A DNA stretch of 64,000 nucleotides from Colimorpha sp045222295 (GTDB lineage: Bacteria; Bacteroidota; Bacteroidia; Bacteroidales; P3), in assembly GCA_045222295.1 (NCBI GenBank), contig JBGUXP010000004.1, positions 1 to 64,000 on the forward strand. The letters are read 5' to 3'. This document shows, one piece after another, positions 30,632 to 39,223 of the stretch; the first letter of the stretch is position 1, and every line of letters begins with the position of its first letter. The notes below the pieces were generated by a model. That model was given only the letters and a program-made list of their open reading frames with translations, was not told where the DNA came from and did no database searches. The position numbers and the translations under genes were made by a program.

Positions 30632-33463
30632 TCAACGTATCAGCGTTACCGTGCCCGTAAGCACCTTTGTCTGTTTCGGCTCATATTCGTTGGTGTACCT
30701 GATGACGTAAACATAGGCACCCTGCACGCACGGTTCTCCTCTCAGGTCTCGTCCGTCCCATGCACAATCCACACCCGTGCACTCAAACACCATCTCTCCC
30801 CGGCGGTTGTATATCTTCATCTCTTGACGCAGTGTTTTCGTGCTCACCGAGCTGAATAAGTTATTTCCTGTCGGGTTGTCGGGAGTAAAGGCGTTGGGAA
30901 TCCAGAATGCCTCCTTGTTCAGCGGGATGTATATCTTCGCCGTGTCCACACAACCATACTGGCTACTCTCTATCAGGATGATGTTTGCTCCGTCCATCTC
31001 CGATGGTATTGTGTAATAGGCTGTCGAACCCGTCTGGTCTGAACCATTCGGGAACTTCCACACCCGGCTGTCTCCCCCGATAGAGATGTCTGTCAGCACC
31101 GCATTCAGGTTGTCAATCGTGAAATATTCCACATCAGACTGCAACTTGGCAGTCAGTGGATGGAGCGTGAACTGCAGCTGCACAATAGAGTCGCAGTCCC
31201 AGCGGTTCTTTAGCACCACTGTATCGGTGGCCATCGTTGCGGTGTTGCTGTTGGTATAGGTATGTCCGTTAATCCATGTGTAAGGCTTGCAGTCGTCTAC
31301 AGGAACCACCGTCTTCGACACGTCCATCACCGTCAGGTCTAGACGCACCACGCTGTCGCATCCTAACTGTGAATGCAGGGTCACAAACGTCGTACGTGGG
31401 TCTGTGCTGTTGGTGTAAGTATTATAGACGTGACCGTTCGTATCCCATGAGTAGGTCTCTCCACGACAGATGCCAGCCACCGTTGTTGAGTCAAACTTCG
31501 GGAACACCCTCAGCATCATGGTGTCGAAACTATGGCATCCGCTCGCGTAGTCTGCCGTTATCTCTATGATTAGTGTATCGATTTTGTTTGCTCTAAGGCC
31601 TGTCGTCGGCAGCTGTGAGGTCTGTATTGTCAGCAGTCTTGTCTTCGCTGTGTCTCCCACTTTCGTATAGTCCCTCTTCTCATACAGCGCTGTGTCCAAC
31701 ACTAGGGTGTCGTTTCCCGTCACGCGGAACAATTCAGTCATCTGGTAGTTGTCGACAGTCAAATAATTGTTTCTCAGTTGTGGGTCTCCCTCGCCAACCA
31801 GCGTGTCAAGCAATATTTTGTTTCCGTTGGAAATGCGCGACACACTCCACACCTCATGTTTAATCTCCTGGAGTTTGTTCATGTCAACCCTCATCCGAGC
31901 AATATCTTCAATACACACATCCAGTTTTTTCGGCTGCCTATCTGTTACCGTAACTTTGTGCAGGTTCAGGTAATCTAGCGTGTCCACGCCAACCATAATC
32001 GAATCCTTCAGGTCGTAGGGGTTCATATTGGCATCCCTGAACCTTAGGAAGAAGACATACTTTGTCGGCGTCTTCGGACTCACGTAGGCTTTCGTCAGGA
32101 ACTTGCAAGGGTAGTCGTCGTTCTGCTCGTGCATTGGCAAATAGTATCCGTCTGGGTCGTTAATCGCCGCCGGAAAGTCCTCAGCGTTCCTCAAAGTGTC
32201 GTTCACTGTGCGGTGTTCCAACTGGTAGTTAGTCCATACCGTGTCCAGGGTGTATTCAGTCCATACCGTGTCTAGGGTGTAGTCGGTCGTGCTCGTCCAC
32301 GTCGTGTCCAGTCGGTAGGCCGTCCATGTTGTGTCCAGTCGGTAGGCCGTCCACGTTGTATCCACAACATTTCGCTCTTTGTACCACCCGTAGGTGACAG
32401 CCGTTTGTCCCCACGGAGTGAAGCGGAACGCTCTGTATGACATGTTCGATGTGAAGGGATTCAGCCCTGAGGGGTAGAATGCTGCTGGCTTCCCATTGAT
32501 CTGACTCCATCCGTTTGAGGCCGAAGGATTGCTGTTGGCAACTTGGTTTACACCTGTTGCATTCTGGATACCGATGATACCATTGCCACCGTTCCAACTT
32601 GAGCAAACATTCCTTTCCTTGACATGCACCTCAATGATGTTGGAGCCCTCGTAGCAGACAATCTGATAAGTGCAATGAAGCGAGTTGCAGCTATACTGCG
32701 GCACGTCGTTCCACGAGCAGATAATCTTACGGCAGGGGTATTCATCGCGCACGCTATAGTAAATGCCCCAGTTTGCGGCTCCAGTCGTGTGGGCACTCGT
32801 TGAAGGATAGGTGTCCTCGTATACCCCGTAAATGGCGTCGCGCATATAACTCAAACTTCCGGGAGCTCCACTCAAGCCGTCTGTCCACGGGATGCCGGCC
32901 GAATAGCTCCAAGGACAGGAGGGGCCCGTGGATGTAGTGTTAGTGACGGGCACTGGGCCAAAGGCTACCAGTCCGTTGGCTCCCAAGACAAACGATGATT
33001 TCTGTATTCCGAAGAAATAGAATGGATAGGGGATAGTGGTCGAATAATTTGAGAAGTTATCGTCGGTCGTAATGGGCATTCGCGTGCCCAGGGCAAACGT
33101 CGGGTCGGCAGGGTCATACGGAATCTCGTCTACATAGTATGTACCGTTGAATCGGCGCGCTGGGATGTTGGGCGTGCACGACAGCACTATCTGCCTTTGT
33201 TCGCAGGTTACCACGGTGTCCCACCCCTCCCGGCGGTAGCGCACCGTCGTAGTGTGGTCTCCCGGCAGTTCGTGGTGGTCGCCCTTCTGCTTGATGATAA
33301 CCTCGGGGCAGCGCGACGGCACATCGGGCCAGCGGTACTGCTCACACTCCCCGCCGTACCATATCGAATTCGGCATGCCCGCCGACTGGCTTTGTGCTAC
33401 ATAACCCGTCGCCAAAGCTGTCGCGATAACGACTAACTTCTTTATTGATTTATATTTACGCAT
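30632..33463 (-). CDS. T9SS type B sorting-domain surface protein with internal W-rich repeats
   Basis: 943 residues. Signal peptide about 1-26 (ending VAQSQS). Residues about 115-345 form one N-terminal beta-rich domain (YPFYFFGIQKSSFVLGANG, then IIEVHVKERNVCSSWNGGNG). Residues about 375-420 hold five copies of a DTTWTAYRL-like nonapeptide to undecapeptide. Residues 655-760 repeat the GCDSVVRLDLTVMD / DCDSIVQLQFTLHP module. The C-terminal 85 residues (FWIPNAFTPDNPTGNNLF, IYNRRGEMVFE, PCVQGAYVYVIRY) are a gliding-motility C-terminal/type B sorting domain. No enzyme motif seen; probably a surface adhesin or filament. First gene of the operon with asd, the GldH-like gene and uvrC. Confidence 0.85.
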   Translation of the reverse strand: MRKYKSIKKLVVIATALATGYVAQSQSAGMPNSIWYGGECEQYRWPDVPSRCPEVIIKQKGDHHELPGDHTTTVRYRREGWDTVVTCEQRQIVLSCTPNIPARRFNGTYYVDEIPYDPADPTFALGTRMPITTDDNFSNYSTTIPYPFYFFGIQKSSFVLGANGLVAFGPVPVTNTTSTGPSCPWSYSAGIPWTDGLSGAPGSLSYMRDAIYGVYEDTYPSTSAHTTGAANWGIYYSVRDEYPCRKIICSWNDVPQYSCNSLHCTYQIVCYEGSNIIEVHVKERNVCSSWNGGNGIIGIQNATGVNQVANSNPSASNGWSQINGKPAAFYPSGLNPFTSNMSYRAFRFTPWGQTAVTYGWYKERNVVDTTWTAYRLDTTWTAYRLDTTWTSTTDYTLDTVWTEYTLDTVWTNYQLEHRTVNDTLRNAEDFPAAINDPDGYYLPMHEQNDDYPCKFLTKAYVSPKTPTKYVFFLRFRDANMNPYDLKDSIMVGVDTLDYLNLHKVTVTDRQPKKLDVCIEDIARMRVDMNKLQEIKHEVWSVSRISNGNKILLDTLVGEGDPQLRNNYLTVDNYQMTELFRVTGNDTLVLDTALYEKRDYTKVGDTAKTRLLTIQTSQLPTTGLRANKIDTLIIEITADYASGCHSFDTMMLRVFPKFDSTTVAGICRGETYSWDTNGHVYNTYTNSTDPRTTFVTLHSQLGCDSVVRLDLTVMDVSKTVVPVDDCKPYTWINGHTYTNSNTATMATDTVVLKNRWDCDSIVQLQFTLHPLTAKLQSDVEYFTIDNLNAVLTDISIGGDSRVWKFPNGSDQTGSTAYYTIPSEMDGANIILIESSQYGCVDTAKIYIPLNKEAFWIPNAFTPDNPTGNNLFSSVSTKTLRQEMKIYNRRGEMVFECTGVDCAWDGRDLRGEPCVQGAYVYVIRYTNEYEPKQTKVLTGTVTLIR
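32225..32365. repeat. in-gene minisatellite coding the W-T-x-Y repeats
   Basis: Units of 24-33 bp (GTCCAGTCGGTAGGCCGTCCA-like, shown here in part) are repeated about five times in frame; the two central copies are nearly identical, which suggests recent expansion and possible length variation. Confidence 0.75.
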
Positions 33464-33489
33464 AATTCTGTCTTTTTTCTAATAAAATG

Positions 33490-33497
33490 CAAAGATA
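33490..33497 (-). promoter_or_regulatory. -7 element for the T9SS cargo-asd-uvrC operon
   Basis: The minus strand reads TATCTTTG followed by CA, 27 bases before the ATG. Confidence 0.7.
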
Positions 33498-33628
33498 CAA
33501 AAAATTTTTCTTTTTCTACCCTATAGACATAATAAACTTCTTCCAATTTCATAATTAACACAATTTAACATTATTCACCTGCGAGGAACCGGGGTGTCGG
33601 CCTGTCAATGTATCTTTTGGAGCCATCT

Positions 33629-33661
33629 CCTCTGTACATCCTCTGTGTCTCCTCTGTATCC
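33629..33661. repeat. 11-bp tandem array upstream of topA
   Basis: Three 11-mers CCTCTGTACAT / CCTCTGTGTCT / CCTCTGTATCC, then AATACAGAGAAAAAA. Same family and same flank as the array at 23132-23186. Confidence 0.88.
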
Positions 33662-33720
33662 AATACAGAGAAAAAATATTGTTTGCACATACAATAAATA
33701 ATATATATATACGTTAATGG

Positions 33721-33770
33721 GGTTGATAGGTTGATAAGAGTTGATAAGATTGGATAAGAATAAATAAAAA
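33721..33770. repeat. 10-bp degenerate tandem array before topA
   Basis: Units TTGATAAGAG, TTGATAAGAT, TGGATAAGAA, TAAATAAAAA follow one another, with a partial unit before them. Confidence 0.6.
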
Positions 33771-33784
33771 AAAACAATTATATT

Positions 33785-36109
33785 ATGAAGAATTTAGTAA
33801 TAGTTGAGTCGCCTGCGAAGGCGAAGACGATCGAGAAGTTTCTCGGGAAGGACTATACGGTGAAGTCGAGTTACGGCCATATCCGTGATTTGGCGAAGAA
33901 GGAGATGAGCATCGATGTGGAGAATGACTATGAGCCCCAGTATCAGATTAGCGACGACAAGCGTTCGCTGGTTAGCGAGTTGCAGAAGGCGGTGAAGAGC
34001 GCCGACAAGGTGTGGCTTGCATCCGATGAGGACCGCGAGGGAGAGGCCATTGCGTGGCATCTGCAGGAGACGCTGAAGCTGAATCCGGAGACGACGCAGA
34101 GGATTGTCTTCAATGAGATCACCAAGACGGCCATCCTCCACGCCATCGAGAACCCGCGAGGGATAGACATGAACCTCGTTGATGCCCAGCAGGCACGCCG
34201 TGTCCTCGACCGCCTTGTGGGTTATGAAATCAGCCCCATCCTCTGGAGCAAGATCAAGCCCGCCCTGAGTGCGGGGAGGGTGCAGAGCGTGGCGGTGCGC
34301 CTGATCGTGGAGCGCGAGAACGAAATCAAGGCCTTCGAGAGCAAACCCTATTTCCGTGTGACGGCACAGTTCCACCCTGTCGATAGTCAGAAAATGCTCA
34401 GTGCCGAGCTGGGACGTCATTTTGAGACCGAGGCCGAGGCTGAAGCCTTTCTCAAGAGCCTCGTTGGTGTCAGCTTCAAGGTGAGCAAGATAGAGACGAA
34501 GCCTGCTCACCGCACTCCCGCACCACCGTTCACGACGAGCACTCTCCAGCAGGAGGCCAGCCGCAAGCTGGGCTTCAGCGTGGCTCGCACTATGCAGGTG
34601 GCGCAGCAGCTGTATGAGAGTGGATATATCACCTATATGCGTACCGACAGCGTAAACCTCAGCGATTTGGCGCTCAGTATGGCCAAGCAAGAGATTTCCG
34701 CCCAGTATGGTGCCGAATATGTGAAGACCCGCCGTTACCAGACGAAGACCAAGGGAGCCCAAGAGGCCCACGAGGCCATTCGCCCGACGGATATGACGGC
34801 CCAAACCATCAATGCTGAGAGCGCCCAGCGCCGCCTCTATGAGCTGATCTGGAAACGCACTGTTGCCAGCCAGATGGCCGACGCCGAAATTGAGAAGACC
34901 GAGATGGAAATCTCTACGGGTGGCAACTTGAACTTCCAGTGCTCGGGCGAGCAGGTGAAGTTCGACGGCTTCCTGAAGGTTTACCTGGAGAGCACGGACG
35001 ACGAGGAACCTGCCGCCGAGGGTGCCAAGATGCTGCCGCGCCTGCCGGAAGGCACTCTCTTGACCATGGAGAGCTGTGAGGCGTCGGAACATTGGACGCA
35101 GCATCCGCCTCGCTATACCGAGGCCAGCCTTGTGAAGAAACTCGAGGATCTGGGTATTGGACGTCCCTCGACATACGCTCCCACCATCAGCACCATTCTT
35201 AAGCGCGAATACATCATGAAAGAAGACCGCGAGGGCGAGGAAAAGAAAGGCGTTGTGCTGGCGCTGAAGGGTGGCCAGGTGAAACGTACGGAGAAGGTTG
35301 AAAAGGGATATGCCGAGAAGGGCAAGCTCTTCCCGACCGACATCGGATGTGTGGTCAACGACTTTCTCATGGGCCACTTCTCGAATATCATGGACTACAA
35401 CTTCACGGCCACCGTTGAAAAGGATTTCGACGAGATTGCCGCCGGCAAGAAGGAGTGGCGTAAAGTCATCGACCGCTTCTATGTGCCGTTCCACAAGAAT
35501 ATCCGCCAGACACAACAGACGAGCCAGCGCACCACAGGCAGCCGCCTGTTGGGTGTGGACCCCAAGAGCGGCAAGAATGTCTATGCGAAGATTGGCCGTT
35601 ATGGCACGCTTGTGCAAATTGGCGAGACCAATACCGACGAGAAGCCTTTGTTTGCTAGCATGAAGAAGGGTCAGAGCATCGAGACCATCACGTTGGAAGA
35701 GGCCCTCGGTCTCTTCGCCTTGCCTCGCACGTTGGGACAGTTTGAGGAAAAGGATGTCACGGTGAGCATCGGCAAGTTTGGCCCCTATGTGCGGCACAAC
35801 AACAAATTCTACTCCCTCGGCAAGAACGATGATCCGTATGATGTGACCCTTGAGCGCTCCATCGAAATTATCAAGACCAAGCGCGAGGCCGAGGAAAAGA
35901 AGGAAGAGCTGAAGAAAAACTTCCCTCATGAGATAGGCGTGCAGGATGGCGAGGTGGTGGTGAGCAACAGCGGCCGCTTTGGACCCTATCTGACCTATAA
36001 GGGTGAGAACTTCCGGCTGGCAAAGACTGTCGACCCGCTGACGATTACGCTGGCTGAAGCAATGGAAATCATTACTAACGCAGGAAAGAAGAAAAGCAAG
36101 AAGAAATAA
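33785..36109 (+). CDS. topA: DNA topoisomerase I
   Basis: A type IA enzyme that relaxes negative supercoils. The Toprim domain starts MKNLVIVESPAKAKTIEKFL and includes ASDEDREGEAIAWH; the catalytic Tyr is in SGYITYMRTDSVNLS (about residue 285); the YTEASLVKKLEDLGIGRPSTYAPT motif is typical. The C-terminus has topoisomerase C-terminal repeats (KSGKNVYAKIGRYGTLVQIG, SIGKFGPYVRHNNKFYSLG, NSGRFGPYLTYKGENF) rather than four-Cys zinc fingers. 774 residues. It heads a long plus-strand run through mltG. Confidence 0.96.
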   Translation: MKNLVIVESPAKAKTIEKFLGKDYTVKSSYGHIRDLAKKEMSIDVENDYEPQYQISDDKRSLVSELQKAVKSADKVWLASDEDREGEAIAWHLQETLKLNPETTQRIVFNEITKTAILHAIENPRGIDMNLVDAQQARRVLDRLVGYEISPILWSKIKPALSAGRVQSVAVRLIVERENEIKAFESKPYFRVTAQFHPVDSQKMLSAELGRHFETEAEAEAFLKSLVGVSFKVSKIETKPAHRTPAPPFTTSTLQQEASRKLGFSVARTMQVAQQLYESGYITYMRTDSVNLSDLALSMAKQEISAQYGAEYVKTRRYQTKTKGAQEAHEAIRPTDMTAQTINAESAQRRLYELIWKRTVASQMADAEIEKTEMEISTGGNLNFQCSGEQVKFDGFLKVYLESTDDEEPAAEGAKMLPRLPEGTLLTMESCEASEHWTQHPPRYTEASLVKKLEDLGIGRPSTYAPTISTILKREYIMKEDREGEEKKGVVLALKGGQVKRTEKVEKGYAEKGKLFPTDIGCVVNDFLMGHFSNIMDYNFTATVEKDFDEIAAGKKEWRKVIDRFYVPFHKNIRQTQQTSQRTTGSRLLGVDPKSGKNVYAKIGRYGTLVQIGETNTDEKPLFASMKKGQSIETITLEEALGLFALPRTLGQFEEKDVTVSIGKFGPYVRHNNKFYSLGKNDDPYDVTLERSIEIIKTKREAEEKKEELKKNFPHEIGVQDGEVVVSNSGRFGPYLTYKGENFRLAKTVDPLTITLAEAMEIITNAGKKKSKKK

Positions 36110-36111
36110 GT

Positions 36112-36139
36112 GGGTAGATGGTAATGGGTAGCTGGTAGC
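36112..36139. repeat. 14-bp imperfect duplication in the topA-GT2 spacer
   Basis: GGGTAGATGGTAAT followed by GGGTAGCTGGTAGC; almost the whole spacer. Confidence 0.7.
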
Positions 36140-36141
36140 AC

Positions 36142-38085
36142 ATGAAACTGAGTGTAATCATAGTCAACTACAATGTCAAGTACTTCCTCAAACAGTGCTT
36201 GTCGTCGGTCTATGGCTCCGAGAGGAGTCTTGCTGACGGCAGCAAGCTGGATTTGGAGGTATGGGTGGTTGACAACGACTCTGTGGACGGCAGCGTGGAG
36301 ATGGTGAGGAAGGATTTTCCTCAGGTGAACGTCATAGAGAACCACGATAATGTGGGCTTTGCCAAAGCCAACAACCAGGCGCTTGTTCAAATTGGAATTC
36401 AGAATTCGGAATTCGGAAACGACGACCTAGTACCTCAGAACTCGGACTTCATACTTCTGCTGAATCCCGATACGGTGGTGGAGCGCGACACTTTCGTTCG
36501 CTGTGTGGACTTCTTCCTGCAACATCCCGACTGTGGCGGCCTGACAGTAAAGATGGTTGACGGCGACGGCAACTTCCTCAAAGAGAGCAAGCGCGGATTC
36601 CCTTCGCCGGAAGCTTCGTTCTATAAGATTTCGGGTCTGACAAGGCTATTCCCCCACTCGCGGCGCTTTGCGGCCTATTATTTGGGCCATCTGTCGGAAG
36701 ACGAGGAGAACGAGATAGAAATCATGCCCGGTGCTTTCCTGATGCTACGCCGCGAGGTGTATGAGCAGATAGGTGGATTGGATGAGCGTTACTTCATGTA
36801 CGGCGAGGACATTGACTACTCTTGGCGCATCCGACTGGCGGGGTGGAAAAACCACTACCTGCCGGAGACCCATATTATCCACTACAAGGGCGAGAGCACC
36901 AAGAAGGGCTCGATGAACTACGTCTATACCTTCTACAACGCCATGTCTATCTTTGTAAAGTGCTATTTTTCAGGAGGCAATGCACGCCTGTTCAATGCCC
37001 TGCTGAGGATGGCTATCTGGTTACGTGCCACGGTGGCGTGGATGAAGAGGGTAGGAGGGAAGGTGGCAGTGCCGCTGGCTGACTTTGCAGTGGCTTTCAG
37101 CGGCTTCTTTCTGCTGAAACAGCTGTGGGCTTCGCAGTGGGCAAACAATATCGACTACTATCCGGTCCAGTATACGCAAGTGGTGATACCGCTTTATATC
37201 CTTATCCTGATGTGCAGCAGTTGGCTCGGAGGAGGCTACGACAAGCCAGTGCGTCCCATGCGCATCGTGAAAGGTATGGGGGTAGGCCTGCTCCTCCTGC
37301 TGTCGTTCTATTCTCTGCTCGACGAAGGGCAGCGATACTCAAGGATGCTGCTGTTGGCAGGCTCCGTCTGGACACTTGTAGGGATTCTGTTGATACGAGT
37401 GTTGCTGAGTGCGATGCATATTAAAGGATACGCGCTACGCGCACGCAGGCGAGGAAACGTGCTGGTCATAGGTTCCGAGGAAGAGGCTGCGCGTGTGCGG
37501 AGACTTTATCTCTCGATGGGCATCCCCGCTGAGAATGTCATCACCGGTGCCCCCGGTCAAACCAGTCGTTTGCAGGACCTGATAAGGGTGGAGCGTGTGG
37601 AGGAGGTGGTCTTCTGTGGCGCTGACGTGGAACTCAAAGATATTATCTCCCACATGGCTACATTGAAAACCACGGGAGTGGAATACAAGATTGCCCCGGC
37701 TGATGGCGATTTTGTCATCGGCAGCGAGAGTATCCTCTCCAAGGAGAACATCTACTTGGACAATCTGGTTCTCGTCACTACTGACACCTGTCGCCGCAAT
37801 AAACGACTCTTCGACCTAGGTGTCTCTTTGCTACTTCTGCTGCTTTCGCCACTGCTCTGCTGTTTCCAACAGCGCAAAAAACAGTTTCTTGGCCATTGTC
37901 TGCAGGTTCTCTTTGGGCATTGCAGCTGGGTGGGCTACCGTGGTCGTAAGGGCGTTTTTACCCCAGCCGACATTGTGGAAACGGTCTCCCCTGAGGTGCA
38001 GGAACGCTTGATGTTGCGCTATATGCGTCACTACAAAACCTCCACCGATGCTGCCATCCTGTTGAAAAATTGGAATAGACTATGA
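36142..38085 (+). CDS. GT2 glycosyltransferase fused to a degenerate sugar-phosphotransferase-like module
   Basis: 647 residues. Residues 1-285 are a GT2 enzyme (MKLSVIIVNYNVKYFLKQC, VVDNDSVDGS, LLLNPDTVV as the DxD-type metal site, then FMYGEDIDYSWRIRLAG). About 300-425 hold several membrane helices. About 435-545 resemble the Rossmann-like domain of polyprenyl-phosphate sugar transferases (NVLVIGSEEEAARVRRLY). The end has NKRLFDLGVSLLLLLLSPL, the start of a bacterial sugar-transferase domain, but the catalytic remainder is missing. It probably builds a cell-surface glycan. A 7-bp array (36394-36414) codes part of an inserted loop at about 88-100. The stop overlaps the next start (ATGA). Confidence 0.8.
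   Translation: MKLSVIIVNYNVKYFLKQCLSSVYGSERSLADGSKLDLEVWVVDNDSVDGSVEMVRKDFPQVNVIENHDNVGFAKANNQALVQIGIQNSEFGNDDLVPQNSDFILLLNPDTVVERDTFVRCVDFFLQHPDCGGLTVKMVDGDGNFLKESKRGFPSPEASFYKISGLTRLFPHSRRFAAYYLGHLSEDEENEIEIMPGAFLMLRREVYEQIGGLDERYFMYGEDIDYSWRIRLAGWKNHYLPETHIIHYKGESTKKGSMNYVYTFYNAMSIFVKCYFSGGNARLFNALLRMAIWLRATVAWMKRVGGKVAVPLADFAVAFSGFFLLKQLWASQWANNIDYYPVQYTQVVIPLYILILMCSSWLGGGYDKPVRPMRIVKGMGVGLLLLLSFYSLLDEGQRYSRMLLLAGSVWTLVGILLIRVLLSAMHIKGYALRARRRGNVLVIGSEEEAARVRRLYLSMGIPAENVITGAPGQTSRLQDLIRVERVEEVVFCGADVELKDIISHMATLKTTGVEYKIAPADGDFVIGSESILSKENIYLDNLVLVTTDTCRRNKRLFDLGVSLLLLLLSPLLCCFQQRKKQFLGHCLQVLFGHCSWVGYRGRKGVFTPADIVETVSPEVQERLMLRYMRHYKTSTDAAILLKNWNRL
36394..36414. repeat. 7-bp tandem array inside the GT2 gene
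   Basis: GGAATTC-AGAATTC-GGAATTC, coding part of the loop IGIQNSEFG, followed by a looser echo (CCTCAGAACTCGGACTTC). Confidence 0.75.
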
Positions 38086-38780
38086 AAAAGACACTCATTA
38101 TACTTTCGCTACTGGTTGTTACGGCCGCAGTGCAGGCTCAGCGAATTCACGGTTTCGTCTCCTCGGGCGTCACATTGTCGCAGATTGAGGGCGACGAATT
38201 GAAGGGCTTCAGCAAGTGGGGCTATATTGGGGGTGTGGGCGCTATCGTGGGCTTCGACCGCTACGAGACATGGAACCTCAGCCTCGAAGCACTCTTCTCC
38301 CAACGCGGCTCCTACAATGGATCTGGCGATCCCTACAGCCTCTCGTTGCGGTTGGACTATGTCGACATACCGTTGATGCTCCACTTTCGCGACCCCTGGG
38401 GCGGACTCCTTATGGGTCTTGGTTTGAACTATAGCCGCTTGGTGCAGCAGCCGACAGGCATCATGCGCTACAATCCCAACTATTTCTTTCCAGACACCAC
38501 CGACATGGAATTTCTCAACAACGACCTCCAGTTAGTGGCCGACATTCGTTTTCCCGTATGGAAAGGCTTGTGGTTTAACATCCGGTGGCAATATTCTTTT
38601 ATCGGCGTGAAGCGTGACTGGGAATTCTCGGAGTTTCGTGGCACCATACCGCAACTCGACGACAATGGTAACCCGGTCTTGAATCCCGACGGTAGCATCG
38701 TCACTGTCCCGCGCCGTATTACATGGCACAACGATTGTTATAATAATACATTGGTATTTCGTCTGATATGGCAGTTTTAG
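38082..38780 (+). CDS. outer-membrane beta-barrel protein, PorT-like
   Basis: 232 residues with a signal peptide (MKKTLIILSLLVVTAAVQAQ). The mature part alternates hydrophobic strands with turns (GFVSSGVTLSQIEGDEL, YVDIPLMLHFRDP, GLLMGLGLNYSRLV, LQLVADIRFPVWKGLWFNIRWQYSF) and ends LVFRLIWQF with a terminal aromatic residue, as expected for an outer-membrane barrel of the PorT/OMP_b-brl_2 type. Membership of the Por secretion system is possible but not shown. Overlaps its neighbours on both sides. Confidence 0.75.
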   Translation: MKKTLIILSLLVVTAAVQAQRIHGFVSSGVTLSQIEGDELKGFSKWGYIGGVGAIVGFDRYETWNLSLEALFSQRGSYNGSGDPYSLSLRLDYVDIPLMLHFRDPWGGLLMGLGLNYSRLVQQPTGIMRYNPNYFFPDTTDMEFLNNDLQLVADIRFPVWKGLWFNIRWQYSFIGVKRDWEFSEFRGTIPQLDDNGNPVLNPDGSIVTVPRRITWHNDCYNNTLVFRLIWQF

Positions 38781-39223
38781 CACTCTTTCCCGGCTCCTTC
38801 GACCCCTTCACCCGAGGCCACGAGGCCATCCTGCGACGTGTGGCGCCTTTGTTCGACAAGGTTGTCGTCGCCGTGGGGGTTAACAGCGAGAAAGCTGAAC
38901 GCGACCGGAGTGGAGCGAACGGCGCCTTCGGCGGCATGTTCACCGTCGAGGAGCGTATGGAGCGTATCTGCGAGATGCTGGCCGACTGTCCCACGGTGGA
39001 AGTCACCTCCTATGAGGGTATGACCATCGACCTCTGCCACCGGCTGGGAGCCAAGGTCATCATCCGCGGCATCCGAACGGCGAAAGACCTTGAATACGAG
39101 CAGACTGTCGCCGCCGTTAACCGTCTTCAGGACCCCTCCATCGAGACGCTCCTCGTGATGGCCGACCCCGAGCATGTAGACATCTCCTCCACCCTCGAAC
39201 GAGAAAAACTGACCCACAAGTGA
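38768..39223 (+). CDS. coaD: phosphopantetheine adenylyltransferase
   Basis: Penultimate step of CoA synthesis. It starts MAVLALFPGSFDPFTRGHEAIL with the T/HxGH nucleotidyltransferase motif (RGH), and has VIIRGIRTAKDLEYEQTVAAVNR and the C-terminal EHVDISSTLERE. 151 residues. The start overlaps the barrel gene by 13 bases; the stop overlaps the recG GTG. Confidence 0.95.
   Translation: MAVLALFPGSFDPFTRGHEAILRRVAPLFDKVVVAVGVNSEKAERDRSGANGAFGGMFTVEERMERICEMLADCPTVEVTSYEGMTIDLCHRLGAKVIIRGIRTAKDLEYEQTVAAVNRLQDPSIETLLVMADPEHVDISSTLEREKLTHK

Larger units (their letters stand above)
33498..33784. other. divergent intergenic region before topA
   Basis: Contains an AT-rich stretch, the 11-bp array 33629-33661 with its inverted flank AATACAGAG, and a 10-bp degenerate array (33721-33770, TTGATAAGA(G/T) type). 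I see no TAnnTTTG box in the usual place for topA and no ORF worth calling. Confidence 0.6.

Noticed and set aside
33794..35929. 711-codon open frame on the minus strand
   Set aside because: It is entirely antisense to topA, has low-complexity Leu/His/Arg composition and no domain; an effect of GC-rich codon use in topA.
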